A stretch of DNA of 22,796 nucleotides from the NCBI GenBank assembly GCA_902984215.1, contig CADWAF010001247.1, forward strand, positions 1-22,796, written 5' to 3'. The stretch is from Willaertia magna (Eukaryota > Heterolobosea > Eutetramitea > Acrasida > Naegleriidae). Made by a program: the position numbers and the translations under genes. This document shows positions 10,701 through 18,384 of this stretch, piece by piece; position 1 is the first letter of the stretch, and each line of letters starts with the position of its first letter. The notes under the pieces were generated by a model. It saw only the letters and a list, made by a program, of their open reading frames with translations, did no database searches and was not told the DNA's origin.

Positions 10701-13700
10701 TGGGGGTAAGTCAGCAACGAGTGCCTTCCAAGTTAATTTCTTCATTAATGAAGCAATAGATACACTAGTATCCAAATTTTCAGATAATTTAATGGTCAAA
10801 TATTCTCTCATAAGGCCGTATAGTCTTGCGGCTTGCCTAAATACTACTCTGAAAAGAGATTTATCCAAAAGGAATGCATTAGACAAAACATAAGTACATG
10901 GGAAAAGTGTTTCACTTGACATTAATGAAGGAATAATTTCCATTAATATTTTTTCTGCGCTATTACGTGAACTGTCAGTATTACATCTTCCTCTAATATA
11001 AATACTGTTAATTGCAGCCTTGAATGAGTTTTCAATATTTAAACCTTGTTTAACTTCAGTATTAAATACTTCTGCACATCTCAAAAGATCTCTAATTGAT
11101 GGTCTGTCTTCTTCTGGAAGGAAAATATCTCTCACGAATTTTGAATGATAATCCATTAATGTTCTGCAAATAGTTGAAGAAGGAATACCTGCACTTGCAA
11201 GTAAAGTAAATGCATCTTGGGATGGTATTTGAATTGGGAACATAGAAATTTCGATACCACGATTTCTCATAGCTCTTGAAATTTCACCATACTTTGGATC
11301 CATAACCATGAAAATTCTAAAGTGAGGATGTGGTTTTACAATTCTGATTTCTCCATCAACCAAGCCACGTTCATTAACAACTAAAACTCCATCAGGTTCT
11401 AAAAGGGAATTCAATCTATCTAAAACTGTTGGATTACAAAAGTTAACATTGTCAATAAGAATCCAATTTCCTGCTTCTAATGATCTTATTAAAATACCAT
11501 CGTTCCATTCGAATCTACCTTTAACTCCCATTTCAATTACCTTAGTTAAATTACTTAATTGTTTAGTTACTCTTTGATATTCTTCGTCTTGATTGTCCAA
11601 GTGTTTAAATAATTCGTCACAAATAATTTGTAATTGTTCAATTCCTGTGTAATCTGATTTTTGTTTACAGTTTAATTCATAGGTATCGAATTGGTTATAC
11701 AAGTGTTTAAGTACACTATATTTGTTTTGATTTTCGGTTAAGAAAACAACTCTAGCCAATTCATCAATCTTCAATTTAATAAAGGATGCTACAGCTCTTA
11801 CTTTTTGAATTGGATCTACTTGTTCAAAACCTCCAAGTAATTCAACAGTATCAGTAGAACTACTCATTGAAAATTCGCTTAGCATATTTCCTGTTAATTG
11901 GGAAATAAGTCTAACAATTGAGGTTTTTCCACAAGCTGAAGGTCCAGTAATAATTGTTAAGTAATTCATTTCAATACATTTCATTATGTTTTCTAATGGA
12001 TTTAAATATGATTGGAGAAGTGTTAAATTTCTACTAGTATTACTCAATGCATGATTATCTCTATCAACATCATCAAATGAATTATTCTTAAACAAGATAG
12101 ATGATCCAATTTGAACAGTATTAGCAGTGAGGGTATAGGTTGGTTGTGGATTGAAAGTGAAATCTCTACCTGATACTTCTTTCCAAACTCTTTCTACATG
12201 TTTTCTATCTTCATCTGTTCTCATTCTTTGTCTATAGATACAATCAATAAATCTCATTGGGTCATAATTGTCACTTTTAACTGATAACATATTTTGTTCT
12301 TTCTTTAACATTTCACACCATCTGAATACATCTCTCAAGTTGAATTCCCAAGGGCTTCCTTTTCTACCAAACTTGTATTCTTCCATGGTTTCCTTGTGCA
12401 TCTTTCTGTTGAAATCAATCATCATCTTTAAATTTTCTTCTCCAATGTCACCATGAATGGCCTTTGCAATAAATAATAAATCGTCAGATTTTAATTCATC
12501 AACATAAACTTGAGTAAATCTATTAAGGAAAGATTTTGGTAAACCTTTTCTACCACCACCTTGTTGAAGTGGGTTTTGGCATGCAAATAATCTAAAACCT
12601 TCTGGACACTTAATAGTTTCATTAATTTCAGGAATATAAATTTCAGCTCTGTGATCAAGTACAGAGTTCAAACCTTCAAGTACAGATTGGGATGCCAAAT
12701 TCAATTCGTCCAATAAAACCCAATCACCATTTCTGAGAGCTCTCAAGAAAATACCATCAGACCATCTAAATTGACCTCCTGAACTTCCTTCTACAGGCAA
12801 GTCAGAACCTAATAAATCCATCATATCTGTTTGTTCACTCAAATTTATTCTAACAATATTGTGACCTGAGGCTTTTGCAATAGCAGATATTAAACTAGTT
12901 TTACCAACACCTGGACTTCCTTCTAAGAGTAATGGTTTCTTAAGTTGCATTGCTCTTAAAACTTTCATAACATTTTTACCAGTAGTTGGTGCGTCAAGAG
13001 CGTAGACAATTTTTCTGTCACTACTGGTACCACACTTAACATAGAATGGATTGTAACCAAAGAATTCATTTGCATCCTTCTTATGAGTGGAACGAGGAGC
13101 TACGTAACTTTCATTCAAGAAAACATTTTCCAATTCTTGATATTTCTCTTTACTAATTTCAGTTTCAAATTGCTTCAATAAGAATGACAAACAATCATTT
13201 CTAATGGTTGCTCTCATCTTTGAAGAGGCATCAGTACCAACACCAATACTTTCTAAAATTACAGTTTCTACACCATGTAAATAAGCATCAATAGGATCAA
13301 TTTCTAATTTCGTCATTGCCATATTCATAAACTCTACCCAGGAAATAACGTCTCTTACACTGAGAAGTCTCTTTGTCCTCTTTGATCTAAAGTATTGCAC
13401 AAATGCAACCATCTTTTCATTAAAATGTTTAATTTCATTAGAGAGTCTATTTGCAACAATAATGGCTAAATCCTCTGAAACAGAAAGACTTGGTACATAA
13501 ACCTCTGTAAATCTGTTTCTTAAGGCTGGAGAAAGTTCTCTTTTACCAAAATCGCCTCCAGGATTCATAGTTGCCAAAATTCTAAAATTATCATCTGCAG
13601 TCGTATGTTCAATTTGTTCTGATCCTCTTTCTGGAAGTGTTAATTGTCTACTTGGTTCAAGAACACTGTTCAATCTTTCCAAAACTGCATCTTCTGCTAA

Positions 13701-16700
13701 AGAAATTTCATCAATAAGGAAAAAGTCTCCATTCTTCATTGCTTCAACTAAAGGACCATCATACCAAATGAAAAGAGCCTTCCATTGTTGATATAGTTCT
13801 CTGATTTTTAATTGTCTTTCTAACAAAACTTTTTCTTTAAAGTCTCCCTTTACCTTTTTCTTTTGAGGTTCCATTTGTTTTCTTTCCTTTACTAATTTCT
13901 TACAAAAACTTTCGAGTGCCTTAACTTGCTTTTGAATTGTTGTTTCATTAGAGAGATCTACTTCAAGACCATAATCTTCCTTTGCTACTGAAATAAATTC
14001 TTGAATTAATTGTTCAATTTGAGACTTCAATTTCTCTCTACCTCTAACAGGTCTGAGAGAACCAAGAATATCACTCGTTTCAGTGTGTTGATGACAATTC
14101 AAAATTCTTAATTGTCTTTGATAAATATCAGCATAAATTTGACAAATTGTTGTTTTACCAGTACCGGTGTCACCAACTAGTAAAACAGGTTCTTTGTATT
14201 GAATACATTTACCAACTAAGGTGTACATTCTCTTCATTGTCTTTGTCCAAACAATTTCGCTTCCAGCAACCTTAATAGATTGGAAATCAGCAGAATTGTA
14301 CAACTTTTCTAAATCTATTTTAACTTTAAATACTTTTTCAAGTATTTCTTTAACAATTTCCTTTTCGTCGTCTCTTCTTAATCTTTCAGCAAATAACATA
14401 TAACCTTCTTCGGCAGCATGCAAGTTATAATTTACATTTTCAGGGGCACCATGCATACGTTCAGCCCATCTGAACAAATCTCTTGGTGTGATAGTACTCT
14501 TACCAGCAAAGATTTTGCTACTTTGTCTTCTTTGTTGTAACTCTCTCATTACATTAACTAATTTGGTTGCGTGTTGATTAGAAATTTGACATCTTCTGTG
14601 TAAAATTGTAATAAGTTCTCCTCTAGGTATTTCGTCAATATGTAATTCTAAAAATCTGTTTCTAAAAGCACGAGATAATACCTTTCTACCACCATATAAA
14701 CCAGGAGGATTTTGTGTAGCAAATAATTGGAAATGAGGATGAGGTTTAATTGTCTCTTGTGTTTCAGGAATGAATAACTCACGATTATCATCAAGTAAAC
14801 GATTTAGTGCTTCCAAAATATCCGAAGGTGCCAAGTTCAACTCGTCCAAAACTAACCAGTAACCGTTTCTGACAGCCTCAACCAAAATACCTTCCTGGAA
14901 TACCAATTTACCTTGAGAATTTGTTATGTATGTACCAAAATATTCTTGCAAGTCAGTGCTTTCATGATTGTTAATTCTTACAAATCTGTGACCTGTTACT
15001 TTTGCCAAGTATTGTACCAAACTTGTTTTACCACTAGATGTTGGACCTTGTAATAAAACAGGATACTTTCCAGATTTTAAGCCTCTTGCTAAATTCTTTA
15101 AGTGTTCTTCTACAGATTCAGTAATAATAAAATCGCTTGGTTGCTCTGGTGGGAATGGACCTTGTTTAAGCCAAAAATGTCTGAATTGTACATATTCACC
15201 ACTTGATGGTTTTGCTGGTGCTTGATTTAAAGTATTTTCAACTCCCTTATTCTTTAAAAAGGATTGCTTAATCATTTTCTCAACTGTTGAATAAGAACTA
15301 GTACTTAGTAAAGTTAAAAAGCCCATACAAAAACCTTCATACAATGACCTTTCAATACCATAGTCACTTAATACCATCGTTGTATATTCCAAACTTCTAC
15401 TTAAAGTACGTAAACTGTAATGAGGTCTTTGGCCTGCACCATCAGATAATTCAGCCTCTGACATTTTCTTAACTTGTAAATAAAAGTTGACAACATCATC
15501 AATAGGAGGGTGAGGTATTTTGTTTAAGTATCTTGAGACCACAATTTTAAGATCTTCTTTATCTAATAACTCTTGCATATAAAACTCTGAAAATCTATTT
15601 CTTAATGCAGGAGGCAAATTCTTTTTACCAATGTCAGTTGGAGGATTCATACAAGCAAATATTCTAAAGTTTGGATGACGTTTTACAGGTTCAGTGTCAC
15701 CCTTTTCTGTAATATACAATGTTCCTTCCTCTCCTTCCAATAAACTGCTTAATCTTTCTAAGGTTTCTGTGGATGCCAAGTTAATTTCGTCCAATAGAAT
15801 CCAATGACCTTCTCTCAAAGCTTTTACTAGTGAACCTTCAACGAATGAGAAGGCAAAACTATTTTGAACTAAAATTTGTTGATGATTAAACTTTGTAACA
15901 CTTTCTTTAAACTTTTGCCAATATTGTTTCAAAGCATCCATATTTCCAGTCTTTTGTTTTTTAGGAGTTTCTTTTTGCTTCTTCTTTCTCTTTTGTCCAA
16001 CTTGTTCTTCATCTTTTTGTTCTTCGTCTGTTAATAATTTTCCTAATTTTTGTTCAGCTGATTCTATAACTTTGTTTAACATCATTACGAATGATGCCCA
16101 ATTCTTTTTGGAATAGTGTTCACGAACTTTGGTTAAAACTGTTTCGTTTTGTTTAGAAGGGAAAGTGACAGAAAATAATTGCTCAAAATTACTCTTAATT
16201 GAAGCTGCCAATATCTTTAAATCAACTGGTTTAAAACCACCAATAAAATCAGCACTATCTGTTTGTTGATTAAGATTATGTACAGCTAATTTTCTACCCA
16301 TCAAATTTGCTAAATATCCTATAATTGTGGTTTTACCGGTACCAGTTTCACCAGTTAAAAGTACAGGTTCATTCATTTTAATACAAGCAGCAATCTTTTC
16401 CATTAATTTCAAACTTTGTTTGGTATGAGCAAAAGTACTGTTTGTTCCTTTTTGTAAAACTTCATTTAAATTCTTTTCTTCTCTTGGTAAAGGAACACGA
16501 CCTACAATAACACTTCCATTTTCTTCTTGTATTTGCGGTTTATACAAAGCTAAATATTCTTCGTAATTATAAATTTCCCAAACAACAGCAAGTCTATATA
16601 CAACAGCATCGTAAACATCTTTCTTAGCTATCATTCCACAGAAAACATCAATTGCTTCGTGGAAAATATCTCTTTTAATTTGTGTCAAAACATAATTTTT

Positions 16701-18338
16701 GTTTTTCTCTAATTTGTGACCATAAAGTCTCTTAACTCTTTCACACCATTTTAATAAATCTCTAAATGAAAATAATCTACCAAAACTTTTAAGTTGAGCT
16801 AAATCTTTTAATTTCTTTTCGTCATGTATTTGATTATCTTCCTTAGCATCTATTTTAACACCACGCAATGCATCATAAGTTTCAATAAATTTTGGTATTA
16901 AAGAACCTATAGATTCAAATTTTATAGAAAGAATATGTTCAATCTCATTAGATGGTAATTTCTTAACTGTTACCTTGGTCCATAAATTTGCCATAGGTAA
17001 AACTCTTTGTCTACTTGTCATACCAGAAATTGATTCCATTAAACTTTGAGTAGCAAATAATTGAAATCCATTTGCTGCTGGTATTATTTCATCTCTAGAA
17101 GGAAGGAATAAATTTCCAGATTCAACTAATGGTAAAATTGAAGAAACAATATCAAATGGTGCTAAATCCAAATCTTCAATTAAAATCCATCTTCCTTCCA
17201 TTACAGCTTTTGTAAGTGCACCTGGTTGCCATTTAAATTCACCAGGAACATCAGTACAAATATAAGTACCTAGTAAATCTTTACTATCAAATGATTCATC
17301 TAAATTTACTTTAATAAGATCTGTATTTCCAGTAATTCTAGCAAGTTCCTCAACATATGCTGTTTTACCAGAACCTATTATACCTTCCAATAAAACAGGT
17401 TTTTCTTGAGATACGGCTAATGCAAGGCTTCTCATATTATCAAAAGCAGTAGCCGTAAATATTAACTTTGATTTTAGTGGATCTACAGAAAGCGCGCTAC
17501 TTTCGGAAGAAGTGTTAGCCTTTAGATTTTTATGTAACCAAACTCCACAAACATTAACCATAGTTTCACTTTTATGTGAGATAATTAATTTTTCTCTTAT
17601 ATCACTAGTAACATTTTCTTCATGTGCAGTTTCAGTATCATCATAAAAAGATAATGTATTTTCTAAATGCATCTTTTCTTCATTCTCAATTTCTTCAAGG
17701 ATGTATTCGTCCAAGTTTTCAACTTTTTGATGAAAGAATTGGTCATCTAATTTTAACAAAATTGCGATACATTTTGCAGCATTGGATTTAATTTGTTTAT
17801 TTGAGTTATAATTTAAAAGTTCGAAGAGAGGTGACCAATTAAATAGTTTAGAGAAATCGGAAGGTGAGAAAATTAAAAGTCTTAAAATAATTTGTAAAAC
17901 TTGAAGTAATTGTTCTTCTTGTTTAGAATGAATTACATTTTCTATTAAAGATGATTTGTTTTTGAAATATTGTTTAATAAAGGTTTTAAATTGTGGATAA
18001 AGTGGTAAAATTTTACTTAGAGCATTTAATGCTTCATATTCTTCTTTGAATTGTTTATTTAGTATTTGTTCATTTAATTGCGAGATTAAAAGAGGGAAAA
18101 TAGGTTTACATAACCTTGCAATTAAGTATGTATATTCGGTTTTAATAAATAAATTAATTAAAAAACTTTGAATACTTTTAATTATGTATGGATCAGTTTC
18201 CGATGAATTATTTATCTTTGTTTTAAAAGATGTTATATCTTTTTCTAGTGAAGGAAACTCTTTAGTTAGTACATTCAGTAAATGACTATATGAAAAAGTA
18301 GTCTTTTCTTGAGAGTTTTTAAATGCTTGTTGCAACAT
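1719..18338 (-). CDS. MDN1: Midasin (MDN1/REA1), dynein-like AAA+ ATPase of 60S ribosome assembly
   Basis: A single uninterrupted frame of 5,539 residues, close to the length of human midasin. In the known family, a ring of six AAA+ domains powers removal of assembly factors (Ytm1/Erb1 complex, Rsa4) from pre-60S particles in the nucleolus and nucleus, gripping their UBL domains through the C-terminal MIDAS domain. Six Walker A motifs are visible: GSGKT at 322, GETGTGKT at 663, GPTSSGKT at 1098, GDTGTGKT at 1389, GSPGVGKT at 1807 and GPSACGKT at 2132. AAA2 to AAA5 have full Walker B motifs (LLDEINLA, VLDELNLA, LIDEISLA, LLDELNLA) and an RNRF or LNRF motif. AAA1 has IEDLDLAP and AAA6 has IDNVNFCN, so these two look catalytically weakened. 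Lysine-rich inserts occur in AAA2 and AAA4. A long helical linker with a basic tract near 4040-4060 leads to an acidic region (about 4640-5215). The MIDAS domain (DDSKSM at 5332, later FVISDGRM) ends in the family's FPFPYYIILRDI...DALRQYFELI tail. The start at 18338 follows AAAAAA. Confidence 0.98.
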   Translation of the reverse strand: MLQQAFKNSQEKTTFSYSHLLNVLTKEFPSLEKDITSFKTKINNSSETDPYIIKSIQSFLINLFIKTEYTYLIARLCKPIFPLLISQLNEQILNKQFKEEYEALNALSKILPLYPQFKTFIKQYFKNKSSLIENVIHSKQEEQLLQVLQIILRLLIFSPSDFSKLFNWSPLFELLNYNSNKQIKSNAAKCIAILLKLDDQFFHQKVENLDEYILEEIENEEKMHLENTLSFYDDTETAHEENVTSDIREKLIISHKSETMVNVCGVWLHKNLKANTSSESSALSVDPLKSKLIFTATAFDNMRSLALAVSQEKPVLLEGIIGSGKTAYVEELARITGNTDLIKVNLDESFDSKDLLGTYICTDVPGEFKWQPGALTKAVMEGRWILIEDLDLAPFDIVSSILPLVESGNLFLPSRDEIIPAANGFQLFATQSLMESISGMTSRQRVLPMANLWTKVTVKKLPSNEIEHILSIKFESIGSLIPKFIETYDALRGVKIDAKEDNQIHDEKKLKDLAQLKSFGRLFSFRDLLKWCERVKRLYGHKLEKNKNYVLTQIKRDIFHEAIDVFCGMIAKKDVYDAVVYRLAVVWEIYNYEEYLALYKPQIQEENGSVIVGRVPLPREEKNLNEVLQKGTNSTFAHTKQSLKLMEKIAACIKMNEPVLLTGETGTGKTTIIGYLANLMGRKLAVHNLNQQTDSADFIGGFKPVDLKILAASIKSNFEQLFSVTFPSKQNETVLTKVREHYSKKNWASFVMMLNKVIESAEQKLGKLLTDEEQKDEEQVGQKRKKKQKETPKKQKTGNMDALKQYWQKFKESVTKFNHQQILVQNSFAFSFVEGSLVKALREGHWILLDEINLASTETLERLSSLLEGEEGTLYITEKGDTEPVKRHPNFRIFACMNPPTDIGKKNLPPALRNRFSEFYMQELLDKEDLKIVVSRYLNKIPHPPIDDVVNFYLQVKKMSEAELSDGAGQRPHYSLRTLSRSLEYTTMVLSDYGIERSLYEGFCMGFLTLLSTSSYSTVEKMIKQSFLKNKGVENTLNQAPAKPSSGEYVQFRHFWLKQGPFPPEQPSDFIITESVEEHLKNLARGLKSGKYPVLLQGPTSSGKTSLVQYLAKVTGHRFVRINNHESTDLQEYFGTYITNSQGKLVFQEGILVEAVRNGYWLVLDELNLAPSDILEALNRLLDDNRELFIPETQETIKPHPHFQLFATQNPPGLYGGRKVLSRAFRNRFLELHIDEIPRGELITILHRRCQISNQHATKLVNVMRELQQRRQSSKIFAGKSTITPRDLFRWAERMHGAPENVNYNLHAAEEGYMLFAERLRRDDEKEIVKEILEKVFKVKIDLEKLYNSADFQSIKVAGSEIVWTKTMKRMYTLVGKCIQYKEPVLLVGDTGTGKTTICQIYADIYQRQLRILNCHQHTETSDILGSLRPVRGREKLKSQIEQLIQEFISVAKEDYGLEVDLSNETTIQKQVKALESFCKKLVKERKQMEPQKKKVKGDFKEKVLLERQLKIRELYQQWKALFIWYDGPLVEAMKNGDFFLIDEISLAEDAVLERLNSVLEPSRQLTLPERGSEQIEHTTADDNFRILATMNPGGDFGKRELSPALRNRFTEVYVPSLSVSEDLAIIVANRLSNEIKHFNEKMVAFVQYFRSKRTKRLLSVRDVISWVEFMNMAMTKLEIDPIDAYLHGVETVILESIGVGTDASSKMRATIRNDCLSFLLKQFETEISKEKYQELENVFLNESYVAPRSTHKKDANEFFGYNPFYVKCGTSSDRKIVYALDAPTTGKNVMKVLRAMQLKKPLLLEGSPGVGKTSLISAIAKASGHNIVRINLSEQTDMMDLLGSDLPVEGSSGGQFRWSDGIFLRALRNGDWVLLDELNLASQSVLEGLNSVLDHRAEIYIPEINETIKCPEGFRLFACQNPLQQGGGRKGLPKSFLNRFTQVYVDELKSDDLLFIAKAIHGDIGEENLKMMIDFNRKMHKETMEEYKFGRKGSPWEFNLRDVFRWCEMLKKEQNMLSVKSDNYDPMRFIDCIYRQRMRTDEDRKHVERVWKEVSGRDFTFNPQPTYTLTANTVQIGSSILFKNNSFDDVDRDNHALSNTSRNLTLLQSYLNPLENIMKCIEMNYLTIITGPSACGKTSIVRLISQLTGNMLSEFSMSSSTDTVELLGGFEQVDPIQKVRAVASFIKLKIDELARVVFLTENQNKYSVLKHLYNQFDTYELNCKQKSDYTGIEQLQIICDELFKHLDNQDEEYQRVTKQLSNLTKVIEMGVKGRFEWNDGILIRSLEAGNWILIDNVNFCNPTVLDRLNSLLEPDGVLVVNERGLVDGEIRIVKPHPHFRIFMVMDPKYGEISRAMRNRGIEISMFPIQIPSQDAFTLLASAGIPSSTICRTLMDYHSKFVRDIFLPEEDRPSIRDLLRCAEVFNTEVKQGLNIENSFKAAINSIYIRGRCNTDSSRNSAEKILMEIIPSLMSSETLFPCTYVLSNAFLLDKSLFRVVFRQAARLYGLMREYLTIKLSENLDTSVSIASLMKKLTWKALVADLPPVYLQTHDLDQTILKNSEMETTRTLEELVSDMQYALEYFIDLSSLKDIDIRRNWLSRLLILCKDEEVLSQLLEKGIELLKRRKSTPFSIKVEKAFEKLVSVVNPKFSDALLFQPINLKVSEDMYSKLNYLGLIDKETDSIFEKASLLTTHQSRLFDEEDSIKKNYRGSIIEKKTSLLHQSYYYYLNPKHRGSAPNKVVVHLFSLFKQIESFMESFMNASLESTFVQSLEELRGILRCRDKLWHYLNTTNELTEEFFIYWNWLAKDFLKMNIKKSKKKDEQSPQVQYEQLCTLMSEIDNMVVEAFNSTGKKNTLYKYCGKPNISQNMELKQIIDSLENFVSSNTIDPTNRELNDLLLNGMTTAKYITQNPNNPENPTLLESLREVPQLVENKPATESQDTSTPYNELSKPQQEFVIDKLFNDIAEFTAPDKKRVNVSELHSIRALYPLFDHKSMNYELNVISVLTEISCLCKRIDATEIEQAKGTLSTAVTRCRHLVDFVLRNCSRSPFDLVPYQMLLWDLSLDINTAESGKLLEILQSIPPILNYVWVYWNERVWENTYNQSAFEKEKQTEELSRDDLSGPIRIFQDVNSVHILKLLSGWENIPIRSRYLKMEQIKKIIQLITSNIELLDNNGNDWKNLTNLYCDTLLSFKKTFDEENNSKLVKLVDQILNNYTEISLLNDISHIILQSSDTRLKAKKNELVDICKLIVAKCLDDSNKDLVNRGLAWIKLGEVRMSLFIPANALDPTLKYSIYDKHLKEDLSVLTEKLNVLSSIQKFITGREKNFITENVEDEVEHIQSALDKVSKKVVHRPFNEAFLEIYRDMKKVEDQKEVLHSLVNNFLKYEKRTEEGEQNIISELITKEDSFQSNTISIIKGKLMKNSFGFEDLIIPFTGCIYNVKYGLRLLCYGCLSPKDKTESNTINQVLNNMLSFPSSNSLTKIQNDLEVVKKWVKPIEENTLNVASKCKQYEVIIKVLRVLMSRALLLIVSESPSTEKTKQNLLVLDEVFALYSNLFERVEEELEKKKEEEDSFYKNKERKIVIQTDEEILEEEMENMFPTYAEDYTQFSKKEEDNVILNVSGKKGELVSEKKLLEDVNRLIHDVSEIDYLVNTHKNVFTNLVARDNSAQTSSTISEIRSKMFDESLGVAVGIINSLEGKYRIDMSSSGHLPLVLFGSRTLNNLLVKVDNSKEAKKKAYLEIYNDPNIPEITLAFSTLFPMLQRLNFLIQKYSSEEQKGHPILVEMVKICEHILNQPVTSPLIKILTGLELLLNKAKEWEEYLTASVHTLQDEIRKLSSLVIRWRRMELENWRGIYDLKAKEYKVKTITWWFRFYSLVCNSDFDSSEIDQTMKDFFEICDDFIRTSSIGDFEFRLDLLHNFCQHLTAQIEKLSNASPVQLKFRDLLYNLYRYYKQFIPTLNDKLEREKKPLEEKLRDFITLTKWEDVNVDSIRATTRKSRKALAQFSKGFANVLAQQARALWDKFDELSAATETVQQKDKRKRNQRKRKNKKNKKAKEEEPVEETLVHDHLIKSKKVISNVMETDKNVTFYKQNAKLEKTIVEQFTTEEMKGNVIERLPVVFELCGKNFEQHILNSEIIKEYDAVVNNLEDLSTEIIERTEELNKKKASKPIKLRALVSLLTELSDLGISYLKKGVAKETTPYQVLQKPFSNVNLKSLNNKEIVEVWNKADDYFFKNVFALQNLRVVFDTEISEDITTQKNKMRGYPDNLFFLTMKHRDYISSIERQQKNNRAFIEIFSNLYNSLTTNTTLLLPSQSIAKESIENQSALLFKLGELVSQLTSLYHTLVKNEEEKTYVSLHKSLEEAKTLVSKCVENIESILRKSVGLETSTLTLITYQDMEKVKENYENLSKVKVILEQFSKSTLTPKCKELDIILVELEDERASFNNTQFAPQTSHHINNTFISSYSEKYVHAVKCVQLLIQDLIKAHSEEKELLKDVVNKAKEELSSSKKDEEEAEDYPLSYLCRNNSVARMEEHFSKCFNGMNSNINKLNDDLISMTNEIIEHTQQSDVNPIVVNSFVEFLANLTPLLQRLNGIIDLVKIPLVHYHKSVCKLDYVLLHVFTTLFKNGFCEEKEGENDENQEGPTEFSSGTGMDDGEGINDVSDQIEQEDQLLNEKDREKNDKETEKNDNAIEMEGDFESELQEMEKDEEEENEEEEDENENKEMGDIEEEDPNKEDLDDKLWDENENDRDDKKEESDEKSNKPQEQDSELKAQENEEDPLSNQNNKDNKKKEPMEFEDEEEPVEDQEEFTDQMNPEETENGEEKDDQNDKDEDNKEEDFNLDNLEIEEDNMEEENDEEEGEDEKEGENETENQNEDEEEATDPLKKKKDEQIDEQVETEDVKQDEEQPPEVEDQEDVNHIDPKLEEENNKEGEDEENKDEEKEGENEEEEEKNKTFAQEEADNTELKETPFGVKQTAGKPSEVKDEETTESERQEKKNNNSEENGQDTNKNELGESMDQGENEQHKDEANQMQMDPNPKNSLGDAMKKWKEKINVVEKNKKEKKEEPKEKQEKEGDAYELVDEDDEDKDMNDQQTLANATEEQSKEFPQMMDDDEEEVEDENQEQKKKEEEKFGNEEKDNEEGNQESDSRPKNVSSKLDKKIELPEDEDENMEDLKFEQQEKKGEFVKTNFESTIHTRQDFDEDAMEEEPEQPKPLTMEEIKAMREELEKTLADWRNSEENVQKSKEVWKQFDILTSSLSQELCEQLRLILEPTLATKLKGDYKTGKRINMKKVIPYIASQFRKDKIWLRRTKPNKRQYQILLAIDDSKSMNDNYAGQMACEALTLIAKAMSQLEVGQLGVVSFGEKMKLLHPFEKPFSDDAGSEILSQFTFNQNQTQMVTFLKDTIQLMENYKNYEVSSQNEQYQLAFVISDGRMLERERIVKLVREGQEKKILFVFILIDNPNPKESILEVKTINSNPLDSKQPLTFSYYIEKFPFPYYIILRDIQTLPEILSDALRQYFELINMTNEQMY
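2690..4430 (-). other. Acidic Glu/Asp-rich tract of midasin; purine-rich coding strand
   Basis: This part of MDN1 encodes about 580 residues dominated by Glu, Asp, Asn, Lys and Gln, with runs such as EEENEEEEDENENKE. Midasin proteins carry an acidic, unstructured tether here between the linker and the MIDAS domain, so this is expected rather than aberrant. Glu is mostly GAA, Lys AAA/AAG and Asp GAT, which makes the coding (minus) strand strongly purine-rich and the plus strand a C/T-rich stretch of about 1.7 kb. Long open frames on other frames and strands here are by-products of this composition. Confidence 0.85.
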
Positions 18339-18384
18339 TTTTTTGCAAATACTTCAACAAATTATTGAACTTTTTTCACAATTT

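Noticed and set aside
5812..14403. Short plus-strand frames of 60 to 86 codons inside MDN1
   Set aside because: They are antisense to conserved midasin sequence, with no start context or family match.
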